DNA from: Micropterix aruncella
Lineage: Eukaryota; Arthropoda; Insecta; Lepidoptera; Micropterigidae
Reading direction: 5' to 3'
DNA: 64,000 nt
Assembly (NCBI GenBank): GCA_944548615.1
Contig: OX155955.1
Coordinates: 11,713,921-11,777,920 of the forward strand
Positions 28,301-58,057 of the stretch are shown here, piece after piece. The position numbers and the translations under genes were made by a program. Below the pieces are notes generated by a model. The model was not told the origin of the DNA. It did not search any database and was given only the letters and a program-made list of their open reading frames with translations. Every line of letters begins with the position of its first letter. Positions within the stretch are counted from its first letter, which is position 1.

Positions 28301-28436
28301 AAATCTCGCCTGGCAGAATATACATATGCAACAAGTTAACGGTTTCTTAAACGCAGCCGGTGCACATTTACCTACAGGGCTATTTGTAGGATTATTCAGT
28401 CTTATTGTTATGATACTAAATCGTAATATGCATTAA
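2369..28436 (+). CDS. APN: Aminopeptidase N gene 1 (5' partial, GPI-anchored type)
   Basis: Zinc aminopeptidase of family M1, expected on the outer face of gut epithelial membrane, removing N-terminal residues from peptides. Exons read from splice sites: 2369-2521, 3062-3373, 4378-4561, 4627-4783, 7528-7609, 8938-9112, 13321-13513, 14405-14547, 17453-17587, 23973-24153, 27669-27840, 27910-28135, 28215-28436. They total 2335 nt; with two bases from the missing first exon this is 778 codons plus stop, with no frame break. Seen: [31 protein letters not shown] and IAYSK (catalytic Tyr), a C-terminal helical domain with four cysteines (WAC..DC, VYC, GC), and a hydrophobic C-terminus after NAAG typical of GPI anchoring. 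All splice sites are GT-AG; the donor at 27841 (GTTATT) is weak. Family known, individual class number not assigned. Lepidopteran APNs are known Cry-toxin binding proteins; that is family knowledge, not shown here. Confidence 0.95.
3339..4522 (+). other. Gene 1 active-site segment: GAMEN, HEXXH, distal Glu
   Basis: GAMEN is encoded at 3339-3353 (substrate amino-terminus recognition), HENAH at 4451-4465 (two zinc-binding His and the general-base Glu), and the third zinc ligand Glu of NEGF at 4520-4522. They fall on two consecutive exons (3062-3373 and 4378-4561). All residues required in M1 peptidases are present, so gene 1 is predicted to be catalytically competent. Confidence 0.95.
3845..4110 (+). 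mobile_element. R1-like non-LTR 3' end fragment
   Basis: GC-rich block in intron 3 of gene 1 with the landmarks GGTAGAACCCCGGAAGA, CACGACATCCCGGGCAG and GTCGTTAGAACTGCC. The same landmarks occur reversed at 45865-46035 and at 35500-35695, and directly after a non-LTR C-terminal reading frame at 60494-61005. This identifies the block as the 3' non-coding end of that element. It is 5'-truncated. Confidence 0.6.
5123..5725. mobile_element. Tandem pair of palindromic MITEs (family M1)
   Basis: Two ~300-bp units in a row in intron 4 of gene 1. Each has long terminal inverted repeats containing CAAGCATGCTTGTCAAGCAT, GCGTCGCGGGC and AAACCGCAGGAAATATGCAA on one arm and the reverse on the other. The outer ends read AGGGGC and GCCCCT. 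The units meet at about 5400-5425. No protein is encoded. A single copy of the family lies at 56714-57021. Confidence 0.8.
5851..6494. mobile_element. Non-autonomous TIR element, GGTGCGATTCCACCA ends
   Basis: Ends GTAAAGGTGCGATTCCACCA (5851-5870) and TGGTGGAATCGCATCTTAAC (6475-6494) are near-perfect inverted repeats, and inverted similarity continues inward (GTGTGCAGCAC). The interior has many GTGCGCG-type motifs and no transposase. The superfamily is not determined. Confidence 0.75.
6585..7370. mobile_element. Tc1/mariner-like MITE, copy 1
   Basis: Terminal inverted repeats CACTACCGCTCAAAGTACTT and the reverse TTTGAGCGGTAGTG, flanked on both sides by TA (6583-6584, 7371-7372), the target duplication expected for the Tc1/mariner superfamily. 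The interior contains AGCCCTAATTATATTTTC and AAAGCTTATTTAT, shared with the second copy at 38317-39211. No transposase frame. Confidence 0.8.
7805..8060 (+). pseudogene. RTE-like reverse transcriptase remnant
   Basis: In a frame with stops one reads [18 protein letters not shown], then [12 protein letters not shown]. This matches the palm of RTE-type reverse transcriptases, where NxRYADD is followed about 50 residues later by GLxMNxxKT. The D-D pair is present with V replacing A. It is broken and embedded in the intron between exons 7528-7609 and 8938-9112. Sequence on to about 8420 may belong to the same relic but is not readable. Confidence 0.6.
8421..8937. other. Intron sequence, no feature recognised
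   Basis: AT-rich sequence with some AATACTGCAACCAATAATG-like low-order repetition, ending in a T-rich tract and the acceptor TTTCAG at 8932-8937. No coding or transposon signal identified. Confidence 0.4.
9113..9769. other. Intron sequence, no feature recognised
   Basis: AT-rich intron sequence of gene 1 preceding the minus-strand retroelement. It may include 3' non-coding sequence of that element, but the boundary cannot be fixed by eye. Confidence 0.4.
9770..12240 (-). mobile_element. Jockey/CR1-like non-LTR retrotransposon, 5'-truncated
   Basis: Minus-strand element in the gene 1 intron between exons 8938-9112 and 13321-13513. Read from right to left: the end of an endonuclease domain ([16 protein letters not shown] at about 12130-12210); a linker; reverse transcriptase from about 11540 with [32 protein letters not shown] and the catalytic palm YTDD; then the post-RT region ending near 9830. 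The frame shifts at least at about 11500, 11030, 10530 and 9915, so it is inactive. Long stretches are still open, which suggests moderate age. TDD replaces the usual FADD. Confidence 0.85.
12468..12895 (+). repeat. Family A dispersed GC-rich repeat, copy 1
   Basis: Contains the family landmarks GACTGGTTACGAGTTCGAGG, GTCTACCGAATCTATCGCGG, GTTTCAAGAGCAGTCGCCGT and CTCCCCCGACTGTTAGTC. The GC content is clearly above that of the surrounding intron. The copy is open for 117 codons (12483-12836) and the same peptide segment recurs in other copies, but no protein family was recognised. Confidence 0.75.
12932..13205. repeat. ~121-bp tandem repeat, two to three units
   Basis: ATGAAAATTGGTA recurs at about 12940, 13060 and 13183, and GATGGCGCTGCAGCACATCA at about 13013 and 13135. 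The period is about 121 bases. The array ends in GGGCAATGCCGGGTAATACC. Such arrays can be part of Helitron-like or SINE-like elements; that link is only a guess. Confidence 0.75.
13745..14017 (-). repeat. Family A dispersed repeat, copy 2 (partial)
   Basis: Reverse-orientation part of family A: GGGCGCGAGTGTCGGCCCG, GGCGTTGGCCCTCTTGCGGG, CTTCTACGCTCACCTCACGG and the terminal GGTTCGACCGTTGTAGTTGA. It lies about 230 bases downstream of the exon at 13321-13513. Confidence 0.75.
14030..14285. repeat. Two-unit direct repeat (~117 bp)
   Basis: GTCAACCAAAAGTCAC at 14080 and GTCAACCAAAGGTCAC at 14197 each begin a unit containing ATAACCCTGGCAGTTT, CCAGTAGA and ACTAAGCAATAA. The period is 117 bases. 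Confidence 0.75.
14548..15490. other. Intron with weak repeat traces
   Basis: No gene found. GAGCCGCCCGAGGCTAGCCG at about 14984 is an inverted relative of GTTTGCCTCGGGCGGCTGGG at about 41730, so both are parts of one dispersed repeat of unknown type. A pyrimidine-rich stretch is at 15180-15205. Confidence 0.4.
15497..15957 (-). repeat. Family A' dispersed repeat, copy 1
   Basis: A divergent sister of family A, shared with 47530-48165: ATGCCACTCTTGAAATGA, CCCGTGTGGCACTACGG, GCGTTGGCCCCTAACGGGC, GTAGATTGTCTTGTCT and a terminal GACGGGTTCGCCCGTTGTAG. It shares the terminal motif and overall order with family A but differs in the middle. Confidence 0.7.
15985..16320 (-). pseudogene. RNase H domain fragment of a non-LTR element
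   Basis: Read on the minus strand: [20 protein letters not shown], then after a frame change [15 protein letters not shown], then [11 protein letters not shown]. These correspond to the beta-strand/helix with the catalytic Glu region, the TDSxAAL motif and the WVPGH motif of retrotransposon RNase H. The first Asp-containing strand is not readable. It is a broken relic. Confidence 0.65.
16610..17345 (+). pseudogene. Non-LTR ORF2 C-terminus (RNase H end plus zinc knuckle)
   Basis: An open frame of 195 codons at 16673-17260 begins in the RNase H domain with [20 protein letters not shown] and continues to a C-x2-C-x8-H-x4-C knuckle ([18 protein letters not shown]). This is the C-terminal architecture of RNase H-bearing non-LTR elements such as the I/Jockey-related group. 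It is 5'-truncated. A stop at 17258-17260 is followed by a short 3' region. It lies on the opposite strand to the RNase H relic just upstream and overlaps it in content, so the two are separate copies. Confidence 0.8.
17588..18504. other. Gene 1 intron, no feature recognised
   Basis: A short motif, TTAACTGAACAGGTGATAACAG-like, occurs at about 17768 and again at about 17958. Otherwise the sequence is AT-rich, with a TATAAACCGC-rich patch near 18220-18270. No coding evidence. Confidence 0.4.
18505..18688. mobile_element. 184-bp foldback MITE
   Basis: Almost the whole element is one inverted repeat. The left arm runs from CTTGGTCCCTTGCC to GCACTGAAACC and the right arm from GGTTTCAGTGCATTA to GCGAGGGACCAAG. 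The arms are about 70 bases with a short centre around 18590-18610. No coding capacity. Confidence 0.8.
18755..19005 (-). pseudogene. RTE-like reverse transcriptase C-terminal relic
   Basis: The minus strand reads [20 protein letters not shown], then [17 protein letters not shown]. This corresponds to the conserved C-terminal block of RTE-type polymerases (CYxWSxLLYGCETW followed by LExFEMWxxRRxLRISW). The domain is only partly open and the rest of the element is missing. Confidence 0.65.
19440..19757 (+). mobile_element. tRNA-derived SINE-like element
   Basis: A polymerase III B-box, GGGTTCGATTCCCGG, at about 19526 sits in a perfect T-arm-like stem. It is followed by about 180 bases of non-tRNA body and a 3' (AAAC)n tail at 19740-19757. 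No matching 5' acceptor strand exists upstream, so it is not a functional tRNA gene. The last ~75 bases recur reversed at 62813-62895. Confidence 0.65.
20375..20429. repeat. Perfect hairpin, 17-bp GC-rich stem
   Basis: GCGGCGGGAACATTTTA and its exact reverse complement TAAAATGTTCCCGCCGC are separated by about 21 bases. It lies inside the 19239-21121 transposon. Its role is unknown. Confidence 0.75.
20530..20590. repeat. TGTACATAGTACTA short tandem repeat
   Basis: Three to four imperfect, internally palindromic units of TTGTACATAGTACTA. Confidence 0.75.
20601..20930. repeat. Tandem duplication, 162-bp unit, two copies
   Basis: The unit from TTCTTCAA at 20611 repeats at 20773. It contains GGGCAATAACTAATTGCTGT, TTTCAGTGCATTAATATTTT and TTCGCAATTCTTTCTGGATT. 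The copies differ by only a few bases, so the duplication is younger than the surrounding relics. Confidence 0.85.
21440..22383 (+). pseudogene. Non-LTR retrotransposon 3' end, AAAT-tailed
   Basis: A 177-codon frame (21454-21987) reads [18 protein letters not shown], then [16 protein letters not shown]. This is the post-palm region of Jockey/CR1-like reverse transcriptases (RSxLEYxSxIWxP...xIExVQKRF). A short 3' non-coding region and an (AAAT)n tail at 22346-22380 follow. It is heavily 5'-truncated. A TTTATTTATTTATTTG stretch at 21290-21310 probably marks the tail of another, reversed element. Confidence 0.8.
22384..23175 (-). pseudogene. Non-LTR reverse transcriptase C-terminal fragment, reversed
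   Basis: The minus strand, right to left, reads [52 protein letters not shown], then after a break [18 protein letters not shown] (22433-22651). It is the same post-palm region as the adjacent + strand fragment but clearly diverged from it. The two elements lie tail to tail. Confidence 0.75.
23176..23972. other. Gene 1 intron with short simple repeats
   Basis: Contains three units of a GGCAACCTTGCAGGA motif at 23390-23432 and four to five TTAGG units at 23450-23470, the insect telomere motif at an internal site. It ends in the acceptor TTTTACAG before exon 23973-24153. No gene seen. Confidence 0.55.
24154..24570. other. Gene 1 intron, no feature recognised
   Basis: AT-rich. ACTAGTTTT-type strings (AAACTAGTTTTTGACAAAAG, AACTAGTTTTACC) recur here and again near 27240-27420, suggesting two remnants of one repeat flanking the transposon cluster between them. 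Confidence 0.4.
24571..25990 (-). pseudogene. mariner transposase relic split by a family A repeat
   Basis: Minus strand, N to [18 protein letters not shown] and [22 protein letters not shown] (25990-25660), a family A insertion, then [26 protein letters not shown] and [19 protein letters not shown] with a C-terminal stretch (25000-24571). The motifs correspond to the mariner DDE region (TGDExW, HxDNAxxH, HPPYSPDL). There are frameshifts and stops throughout. Short similar sequence (CCAAAACAGCAACT left, CCAAAACAACAGTA right) flanks the insert, compatible with a target-site duplication. Confidence 0.8.
24985..25655 (+). repeat. Family A dispersed repeat, copy 3 (near full length)
   Basis: Runs from CTGTCAATTACAACGG and TATCACCTCAGG through TCTACCGAACCAATCGCGG and TTGCCGTAAGGTTAACAAC to GGGCCCATTAGCTCC. 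It interrupts a mariner transposase reading direction, so its ends are mapped by the host element. This gives a family length of about 670 bases and shows that it moves as a unit. Confidence 0.8.
25991..26740. other. Gene 1 intron, mostly low complexity
   Basis: AT/A-rich sequence between the mariner relic and an RTE relic. No coding evidence. Confidence 0.4.
26740..27190 (-). pseudogene. RTE-like reverse transcriptase finger/palm relic
   Basis: The minus strand reads [19 protein letters not shown], then a stop and [20 protein letters not shown]. This matches the RTE-type block YxCFxDYEKAFDxVxHxK followed by GIDxKDxRxIxNLYxxQ. Degenerate, with several stops. Confidence 0.6.
27191..27668. other. 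Gene 1 intron before exon 11
   Basis: AT-rich, with ACTAGTTTT-like strings resembling those at 24340-24440. It ends in the acceptor TCTTTCAG at 27661-27668. Confidence 0.4.
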
Positions 28437-28557
28437 TTATGTATTTCTTTTTTTATAAAAATATTGTCATTTATGATCAAATTTATATACAGGTATAATT
28501 TTATGCTATATTATATTTTTAAAATAATATATATTTACCCAAATATTCGTTTAATTT

Positions 28558-28563
28558 AATAAA
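28558..28563 (+). promoter_or_regulatory. Candidate poly(A) signal of APN gene 1
   Basis: AATAAA about 120 bases after the stop codon at 28434-28436. It is the first canonical hexamer noticed downstream in an AT-rich region, so chance occurrence is possible. Confidence 0.45.
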
Positions 28564-28744
28564 TTTTGAAGTTACATTAACTTGGCGTGTAAAAGACAAT
28601 ATAAAGGGTTATCTCAAAATATGGCTATAAATCATACAGTCTTTGTATAATCGTCTTCTCCAAAATTCTTCTTTTAAATTCCTTTTTCTCCAAAATCTAC
28701 ACGGCACTTGATATACATATTTTGGGCGTTTCATCCTATTTAAT

Positions 28745-29690
28745 AGATGTTTATGTTTCTGAGACATGTTAGGACTGGTCTAATGAGTATCAAATAGATG
28801 TTTGCTTTCATCCGCTATGGAGGCAAAATTTACAATTGACGTACAATTGACATACAATTGACGTATATCAAACACATAATATTCACAAAATAATTGCAAT
28901 GAGGGATATCTTGGAGGCTTTATATTTATATTTGTGGATGTTAGTAGGACAGTGTCGTCTGCGAATGCAACAATTTTTCCCTTCACAGAGAGATCGCACA
29001 AATCATTAACACATAGGAGAAACAATATGGGACCCAAAATACTTCCTTGTGGAGCTCCGAATGAGATACGAAGTGGACAACTTTGAGTCCCGTTTATTAA
29101 TGTAACTTGAGTCCTTTCGGTAAGATAGTTTTCGAACCATCGAATTAGTATACCGTTAATACCGTATGTAGCGAATTTCTTACACAGTATTTTATGAGAT
29201 ACGGTATCGAACGCTTTCGATAGGTTGAGAAACATAGCTAACACTTTATTTCCTTTGTCCAAGTTTTCGACAATATATTGGGTGAAAGCGTTTATGGCTT
29301 CTGTCGTTCCCCAACCATTTCGAAATCCAAATTGGCTGTGAGAAAGTAGGGAGTGATTCTCTAGAAAGGTAATGAGTCTGGACTTAACAATTCTTTCAAT
29401 AATTTTAGAGATCTAGTTTAGTATCGAAATAGGACGATAGTTACCGATTTCCCTGTCATCACCACTTTTGTAGATGGGTATCACTTTTGCAAATTTTAAT
29501 ATTTTAGGAAATACACCATTTACAAAACTGTTATTAATAAAGTAAGCGATAAGTTCAGCGATGAATTCGTTAGTTATCTTTGAAATTTTAGTTGCTATAC
29601 CATCGCTTCCTGGTGCATAGTGATTTTTAAGAGCAAACTTTGCTATAATTTACTTAAGAGAAACCTACCAGAACCTATCATATAACCCAG
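28745..29690 (-). pseudogene. Jockey/CR1-like reverse transcriptase fragment with internal deletion
   Basis: An open frame of 160 codons on the minus strand (29262-28780) contains [30 protein letters not shown] and VAFADDTVLL. Then, within about 25 residues, it reads FDIRQLYVN, a segment that in the copy at 49982-50833 lies more than 150 residues after the palm. An internal deletion fused the palm to the C-terminal region. Upstream sequence to 29690 continues with broken frames. It sits in the gene 1-gene 2 spacer. Confidence 0.8.
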
Positions 29691-29994
29691 TACAATCTTT
29701 TTACAAGAAAATTAAAACAAATTATGTTTAAAAATAAAAGAGACTGATAAATAAAAGTTTGACAAACGTTGAGCACACAGCGCCATTTAACAATAGGTAA
29801 AATATCGCGAATTAACAATATTCTACCTATCGCAAGATAGCGCAAAGTGCTGAACTCTTTTTATACTAATTTTCAAAACATCACATTTTTTTATTAAATA
29901 AAAAAAAATAAAAAAGAAAAAGTATTTTATTTTTGTGTTCTTCCGAAAAAAAATATTACGTTGCTTAATTGCTCTTACCCACTGATGTCGCTAA
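29691..29994. other. Gene 1-gene 2 spacer, no feature recognised
   Basis: AT-rich, with an A-rich tract near 29900-29920. No coding evidence. Confidence 0.4.
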
Positions 29995-30735
29995 TTAAAA
30001 ACTCAACCTGTATGTAACCCAGTAAAAAATGTTGTGGAGTGAGATGTTCATCGTTTCTGGAGTCTGAGGTAAGGTAAGCGGACGCATATTCAAGATTGCC
30101 TCTACTTCATCCAGCAGCATCTCTATTGTATCTAGCGACGGTGCTCTTTCCTTTAGAATGATATCCGAGGTATTCTCCGTCGACTTAATCGTGCTATACC
30201 AACAGCTGCAACGATTTGAAGTGGCTAGAGGGTACAAACTGCCACGTGATTCGAACTTTGCTAAGGTGTTCTTTGACCTTCTCATTGGGCCCGATTGCGT
30301 TTCTTTGTGAACTAAAAATAAAATTAGTCCAAGCGAACGAGACAGAGCAATACGTTAAAGCGGAATATGAAACGAACCATCGTCGATAAATACTACCTGC
30401 CGAACTTATACTCGTCCGAATAAATTCGAGCATATTTCGTGCGCTGTAAGATTTGACCTTGGCGGACAGTTTTCGTGCGAAAAAGTGATAACCGGTCATC
30501 TCACACTCCGCTCCAGCGTATTGCCCTGTCTCGTTCACAAGGACTAATTTCCGATTTTAGTTCACGAAGAAACGCAATCGAGCCCATTGTCTATTCGATG
30601 GACTTGCGTAGTTCCACACTTACTATTCTCAGGTTACTCCCGTTGTCCGAAGTTATCACCTTTGGTATACCACTACGGTTATACAACCCCTGCGATTACC
30701 TCAGTCGGTTATACAACCTTGGGTTAATAGTTAGT
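29995..30735 (-). pseudogene. BEL/Pao-type integrase relic split by a MITE
   Basis: The minus strand from the right reads SGIPKVITSDNGSNLRIV (30690-30600, catalytic Asp region of integrase). After an inverted-repeat insert come EHLSKVRITWQFVPSSHF and DTIEMLLDEVEAILNMRPL, then TLPQTPETMN (30281-30030). SDNGxNF...IxWxFIPP...LLxExExxLNSRPLT is the hallmark order of BEL/Pao integrases. No LTRs or other pol domains were found, so this is an isolated relic upstream of APN gene 2. Confidence 0.75.
30282..30593. mobile_element. ~310-bp MITE inserted in the integrase relic
   Basis: Inverted arms of about 75 bases: left ATTGGGCCCGATTGCGTTTC and ACGAGACAGAGCAATACG; right CGTATTGCCCTGTCTCGTTC and GAAACGCAATCGAGCCCATT. 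The integrase reading resumes on each side, which fixes the ends within a few bases. No coding capacity. Confidence 0.8.
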
Positions 30736-31599
30736 GTCTCTGGCTAAATCGCGTATTCATCCTAGGCATTGTGAAGTTTCGGTGAGTAGCTTGTCTTAAT
30801 CTCTTAGGCTTTGTTGTGTCCTATGCAAAGTATTATGATTGCTGTAAAAACGGTAAAGTACTGGCGTTTGATGGAGCTGGAGAGTGTTTAATATATGTGC
30901 TTCTGAAATTGCCGAGCTGAGGGATATCAGCCGAGTTTTCTCTGAATGATTTAGGACGCATTTCTATGATTCACTTAGTTAGAGCACTTCAAAGCAGTAG
31001 AGTATCTGCCATGTATTACCATCCTTTCTATTGGGCTAAATATTTTGTCAAACTATTCTTTCAACGATTTGTAGTCGCTCGTCGAGTTTAACCGTCGACG
31101 ATTCGCTACTATATGTTTCATTTTATTGTTGTCTTATATTTCCTAATTTAATATTATCTGTATAATACAATGTAGGAAACTAACAGAGATGTATTTACCT
31201 AAATAACAGGCAAATCCCAGAGTTCAGAGCATTCGTTGATATCACTATCAGTTGGAGTAGGGATGATATTAAGAATCCAAAGATAGCATTCATGGATACA
31301 TCTTACGCATACTGCTGAAATTGTCATATACCTATGCCTTTCGAGTGCCACTTCAGAGACATGATACATCAATCAGATATCGAGAGGAATGTCACCGAAA
31401 AATATCTTCTTTATCTGTAAATACGTTTCAGATTCTACTATCTCATGCATTGAACAGATACCTCTGACATTATCTCAAATTTTGAACAGTATTTTACCTA
31501 TTGTGTCAGTAGATTTACCTGCTCCGTGACGACGAACAAGTGCGCGATGTGGTTGTGATCAATGTTGATAGTGAAAAAGTTATTCTCAAGAATTTCAAC
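30736..31599. other. 5' flank of APN gene 2
   Basis: No transposon protein recognised. An arthropod-type initiator TCAGT (31506-31510) lies about 90 bases before the start codon, without a convincing TATA box. GATA-like strings (TTATCTC, TTATCTG) occur at about 31410 and 31470, which would fit a gut gene but are common by chance. The true 5' UTR cannot be set from sequence alone. Confidence 0.3.
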
Positions 31600-54396
<22,797 letters not shown>

Positions 54397-55200
54397 TAGA
54401 TATATAGTTTGGTAGATTTTTCTCGAACCTCTTGTTGCTACAATATTACCTAATATTGTAGAAAACGGAGTATCTGAATATACTATTAATATCCCAAAGA
54501 AGTATATACAGATATTTCTTCTTTGAAGAAATATACTGTATTTAATATCTTCGAAGTATTTAAGCATTTTACTATTTAATTAGATTTAAGGTCCAAATTG
54601 CATAAAGAGATTAAATAAGTTAAAATATTAAAGAAACTTAAGAATATAATTGTAAAAATAATATTTTTATTATTAAGAATTATGCACTAATTTTGAGAAA
54701 TGATTTTATAAATACCTAATACTAACAATGAAATATTCGTTACCTGTATATATAATTTTATATTTTGATTTAAGTTTGATTTAAATTATTTTAATAAAAG
54801 AGTGCGCGCATCAAATATGTTCTTTTCCAATTTTACTATTTCAATTGGAGTATTTACGTGTATTCACTTGAAATCCGAGGAATTATATGCGGTGAGTGTG
54901 ATCGTGCGTTTACTACAAGCAGATTCAAAGAGAAATTCGGACAGATTTCACAGGAAATTAAAGAAATGTTGATGTGCAGTATGCGGACGAGTATTTTCGG
55001 TGAGATAATTGGACTCCGTTTACTGGAACCTAAAGAAATACTGATGTTCTTTAGCTGAGAATGCAATAGCGCTTTTAAAAGAAAAATAAATGTTAAAATT
55101 CACTTACCTGCCGATCATACCTAGAGAATTCAGGATTTTGCTGGTAGAGGAGTGAATGTGTTCTTTCTTGTATTTCTCAGAGCAATCCCCATCCGAACTA
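54397..55200. other. 3' flank of APN gene 2
   Basis: AT-rich sequence after the stop codon. A candidate poly(A) signal AATAAA is at 54793-54798, giving a 3' UTR of about 400 bases. A 66-codon frame at 54858-55058 has no recognisable motif and is not called as a gene. Confidence 0.4.
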
Positions 55201-55205
55201 GCAGG

Positions 55206-55662
55206 CAGTCATGTTTCGCAAGGAGTGTTCTATTTTCTCCTCCCCGCCAGCCATCACGCTGGATTTCAAATTTGGAACGTTTTTCGAATACGTCTCTCTC
55301 GCGCGTGTGAAATCATAGATTCCCACAAAGAGACCTCCTAACCTCGCATGAACTCCTAATAGGTATCGAAACAGCAGACGAGAAAAAATACATTTTTCAG
55401 CCACATATATTTGATGAAGTGATTTTCTATGCGTTTCTCAAGGAGAGAAACAATAGCATCATCAAACCCTATACGTAGTAACGTTTCGCTTGGAGTGTTT
55501 TCCTCTCACCTTGCCGCCAGCCATCGCGATGAATTTCAAATTTGGAAAAAAAATGAATGCGTCTGTCTCTCGCGAGTGTAATCAGGGATTCCCGCAAAGA
55601 GACCTCCTGGCCTCGCATGAACTCCTAATGTAGGTATCGAATCAGCAAACGAGGAAAATTAC
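55206..55662. repeat. ~185-bp direct repeat, two copies
   Basis: Copies at about 55206-55391 and 55478-55662 share GCCGCCAGCCATC, ATTTCAAATTTGGAA, GCAAAGAGACCTCCT and CTCGCATGAACTCCTAAT, with scattered differences and about 85 bases between them. It is less AT-rich than the flanks. Class unknown. Confidence 0.75.
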
Positions 55663-55794
55663 AACTTTCAGCGAGAATAAAGAAGCATATACGTCGTTCA
55701 TATGCAGAGGAAGAAATGCTTATGTGAAAACTAAAAAGGTTTTGAAAACAAAGGCAAAAAAGCATGATTTGGCAACTTAGAGGACATTTTTTTT

Positions 55795-56290
55795 GCCCTG
55801 TTGCAGTTTGGCCACTAAGACCCATGTGTTCACGGTCACACACTCACGGGTCAACACCCATCCGGCGGCCTCGACGCAGAAGTCTGAGCCAGAGTAGGAC
55901 TCTGGCCCGCGGGCCAGTTTCTCCTAGGAGTCAACCTTCAGGCGAAGAGTCTGGAAACAGTACTGTCTCCTATAGAGCGGGGGTAGTTGTTCACCTTACG
56001 GCAACCGCTCTTGAAACGACCAATCGGCTACCCGATACCGGGTGAACAGCCGGGCGAAGAATGCAGTGGTCCGCGATAGATTCGGTAGACACTGTATCAC
56101 CGCTACGTAAGGGAGAGGACCGCACAAACCACATGTAACCAGTCGGGAGACCGGGGTAATCTGTTTGCAACTGATAGTAAGGGCAAGAGTGTCGGCCCGC
56201 TGGTAGAATAACCTGGTTATCTTGCGGTAAGGCATTGGTTTCTTGCGGGCGTGTGGCGTAACTGACGGTGGACTGTTTTCATACTAAGTT
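55795..56290 (-). repeat. Family A dispersed repeat, copy 5
   Basis: Reverse orientation: TTTGGCCACTAAGACCCATG, GGTCAACACCCATCCGGCGG, GGAAACAGTACTGTCTCCTA, CAGTGGTCCGCGATAGATTC and GAGTGTCGGCCCGCTGG. It is truncated in the GGACTGTTTTCATACT region, so the terminal GGTTCGCCCGTTG motif is missing. Confidence 0.8.
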
Positions 56291-56594
56291 TAGTAATCTA
56301 AAATTTTTGGTCTATATTTCATTTGTTGAACGGCAATTTCGTAGATAATAATTGTTTCGTCATAGGACGATAAGTTCAGAAACATTCCTTCTAGAAACAC
56401 TCAACAAACTTCAGATTACATGATATTAGATAACGACGAATTTGTATTATAGGCAGACGATCACCTCATAAATTTTTGGCGACCTAAATTCGAAAACCAT
56501 ATGTTTCCACAGGAACCGATCACCCCTGACTGTCAAAATTAAATGCAACAGCGTTCTGTCTTCGGCTGTCTTTAAATAATAACGTCAATCTCTT

Positions 56595-58057
56595 AATGCT
56601 GATTTACATTGAGTCAGTTACTGACTTCAAACTCAAAACAAGTCAGGCTAACCCGTTAAATTGATTGTAAATCATCTGCTGTCATGTAAATCATGTACTG
56701 TCATCGTGATGTCATCTCTCTAGATGATAAAGCATGATTGTCAAGCATCGCGTCGCGGGCGGAGAGGGGATCGTAAACCGCAGGAAATAAGCATTTAAAA
56801 AAAAAATATTTACTAAAAATGCCTAATTTTGTTGTCTTATATCAGGGAGAACGTCATTCATTAATCAATTACGTCTAATTAACGTGAATCTCTGGTATAG
56901 ACCACAAAATTAGGCATTTTTGGTAAATATAAAAAAATGCATATTTCCTGCGGTTTACGATTCCCTTCCCAGCCCGCGACGCAAAGTTTGACAAGCATGC
57001 TTTATCGTCTAGAGAGCCCCTTACAGTGCTGTCGCGTCAGTGCTGACGTCAATTCCCCCACCACGAGTGCCAGCGGTACTGACCACGTGTAAACGCCGAA
57101 TAATTTCCCCGTATGACTTCAAAAACGTGCGTACACCCTACGGCTGACGGACTGCGTGTAAACAGTGTGTCAGTACTCGGCGCCAGTAACTGACGCCTAT
57201 AAATGAGTCGTAGTTATAGAATAGAATAATAGAATAACTTTATTGTGCTATAAAAACATAACTTAATGAATATTACGCTGGTTTTATAAAAAAGACAATT
57301 TATGCACAAATGGCGGACTTATCGCTATAGCGATATCTTACAGTCATAGGCGTCAGTCTGAAAACTGACTCATACTGTTTACATGCAGTCAGTAACTCGT
57401 AGGTGCATGCACGTTATTGAAGTCAGTCGGGAAAAATGATCATGTTACTAGTGCCAACGCCTACCAAATTCTTCTTCTTCTTTTTGTTACTTTATGGCAA
57501 TCACCGATAGAGGATGCCGTTCTGCTTTTTCAAGTCGTTTTCGGAGGGCATCTAAGTTAGTTTGCTATATAAGACGGTACAATACTGAAACAAGGAAGAC
57601 TTATTTAAACAATTGTCGGTACATATAATATGAAACAGGCTTATGGGGGATGACACAATCAAGAAAATGATGTGAAATATACTATTACATTATACAGAAA
57701 TATTATTAAGGGAAATAAATTTTCATATTACTTCATATATTTTGGGAGAGTTGAGGGATAACAAGTGGAGAACACATAGGGGGAGTTGGATTTTGTACTT
57801 CATAAAATCTGGGACAAACCTTGGATAATTATTGAGGATGGATTAGGTAGGTTGGGGATGGGGAGGATATTTATTGAGGAGGCGCCTACCAACTACTGTC
57901 TTCGGCGTTTACACGTGGTCAGTACCGCTGGCGCGTGTGGTGGGGGTAATTAAAGTCAGCACTGACTTGAAATAAATTTACACTATGACATTAACGGGTC
58001 ATCGCTGACTTGTTTTAAGTTTGATGCCAGTAATTGACTTAATATAAATCAGCCTTT
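56595..58057. mobile_element. 1.46-kb TIR element with long arms, host of a nested MITE
   Basis: Left terminus TGCTGATTTACATTGAGTCA; right terminus is its inverse ATTGACTTAATATAAATCAG. Inverted similarity continues (AAACTCAAAACAAGTCAG against CTGACTTGTTTTAAGTTT) and, after a MITE at 56714-57021, resumes with GCGGTACTGACCACGTGTAA against TTACACGTGGTCAGTACCGC. The arms are thus about 170 bases when the MITE is discounted. A second inner inverted pair lies at about 57120-57215 and 57345-57425. No transposase. Confidence 0.8.
56714..57021. mobile_element. Family M1 palindromic MITE, single copy
   Basis: Same inverted arms as the pair at 5123-5725: TCAAGCATCGCGTCGCGGGC with ATCGTAAACCGCAGGAAAT, and the reverse ending TCGTCTAGAGAGCCCCT. 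It is inserted in the left arm of the larger TIR element, so it is younger than that element. Confidence 0.8.
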
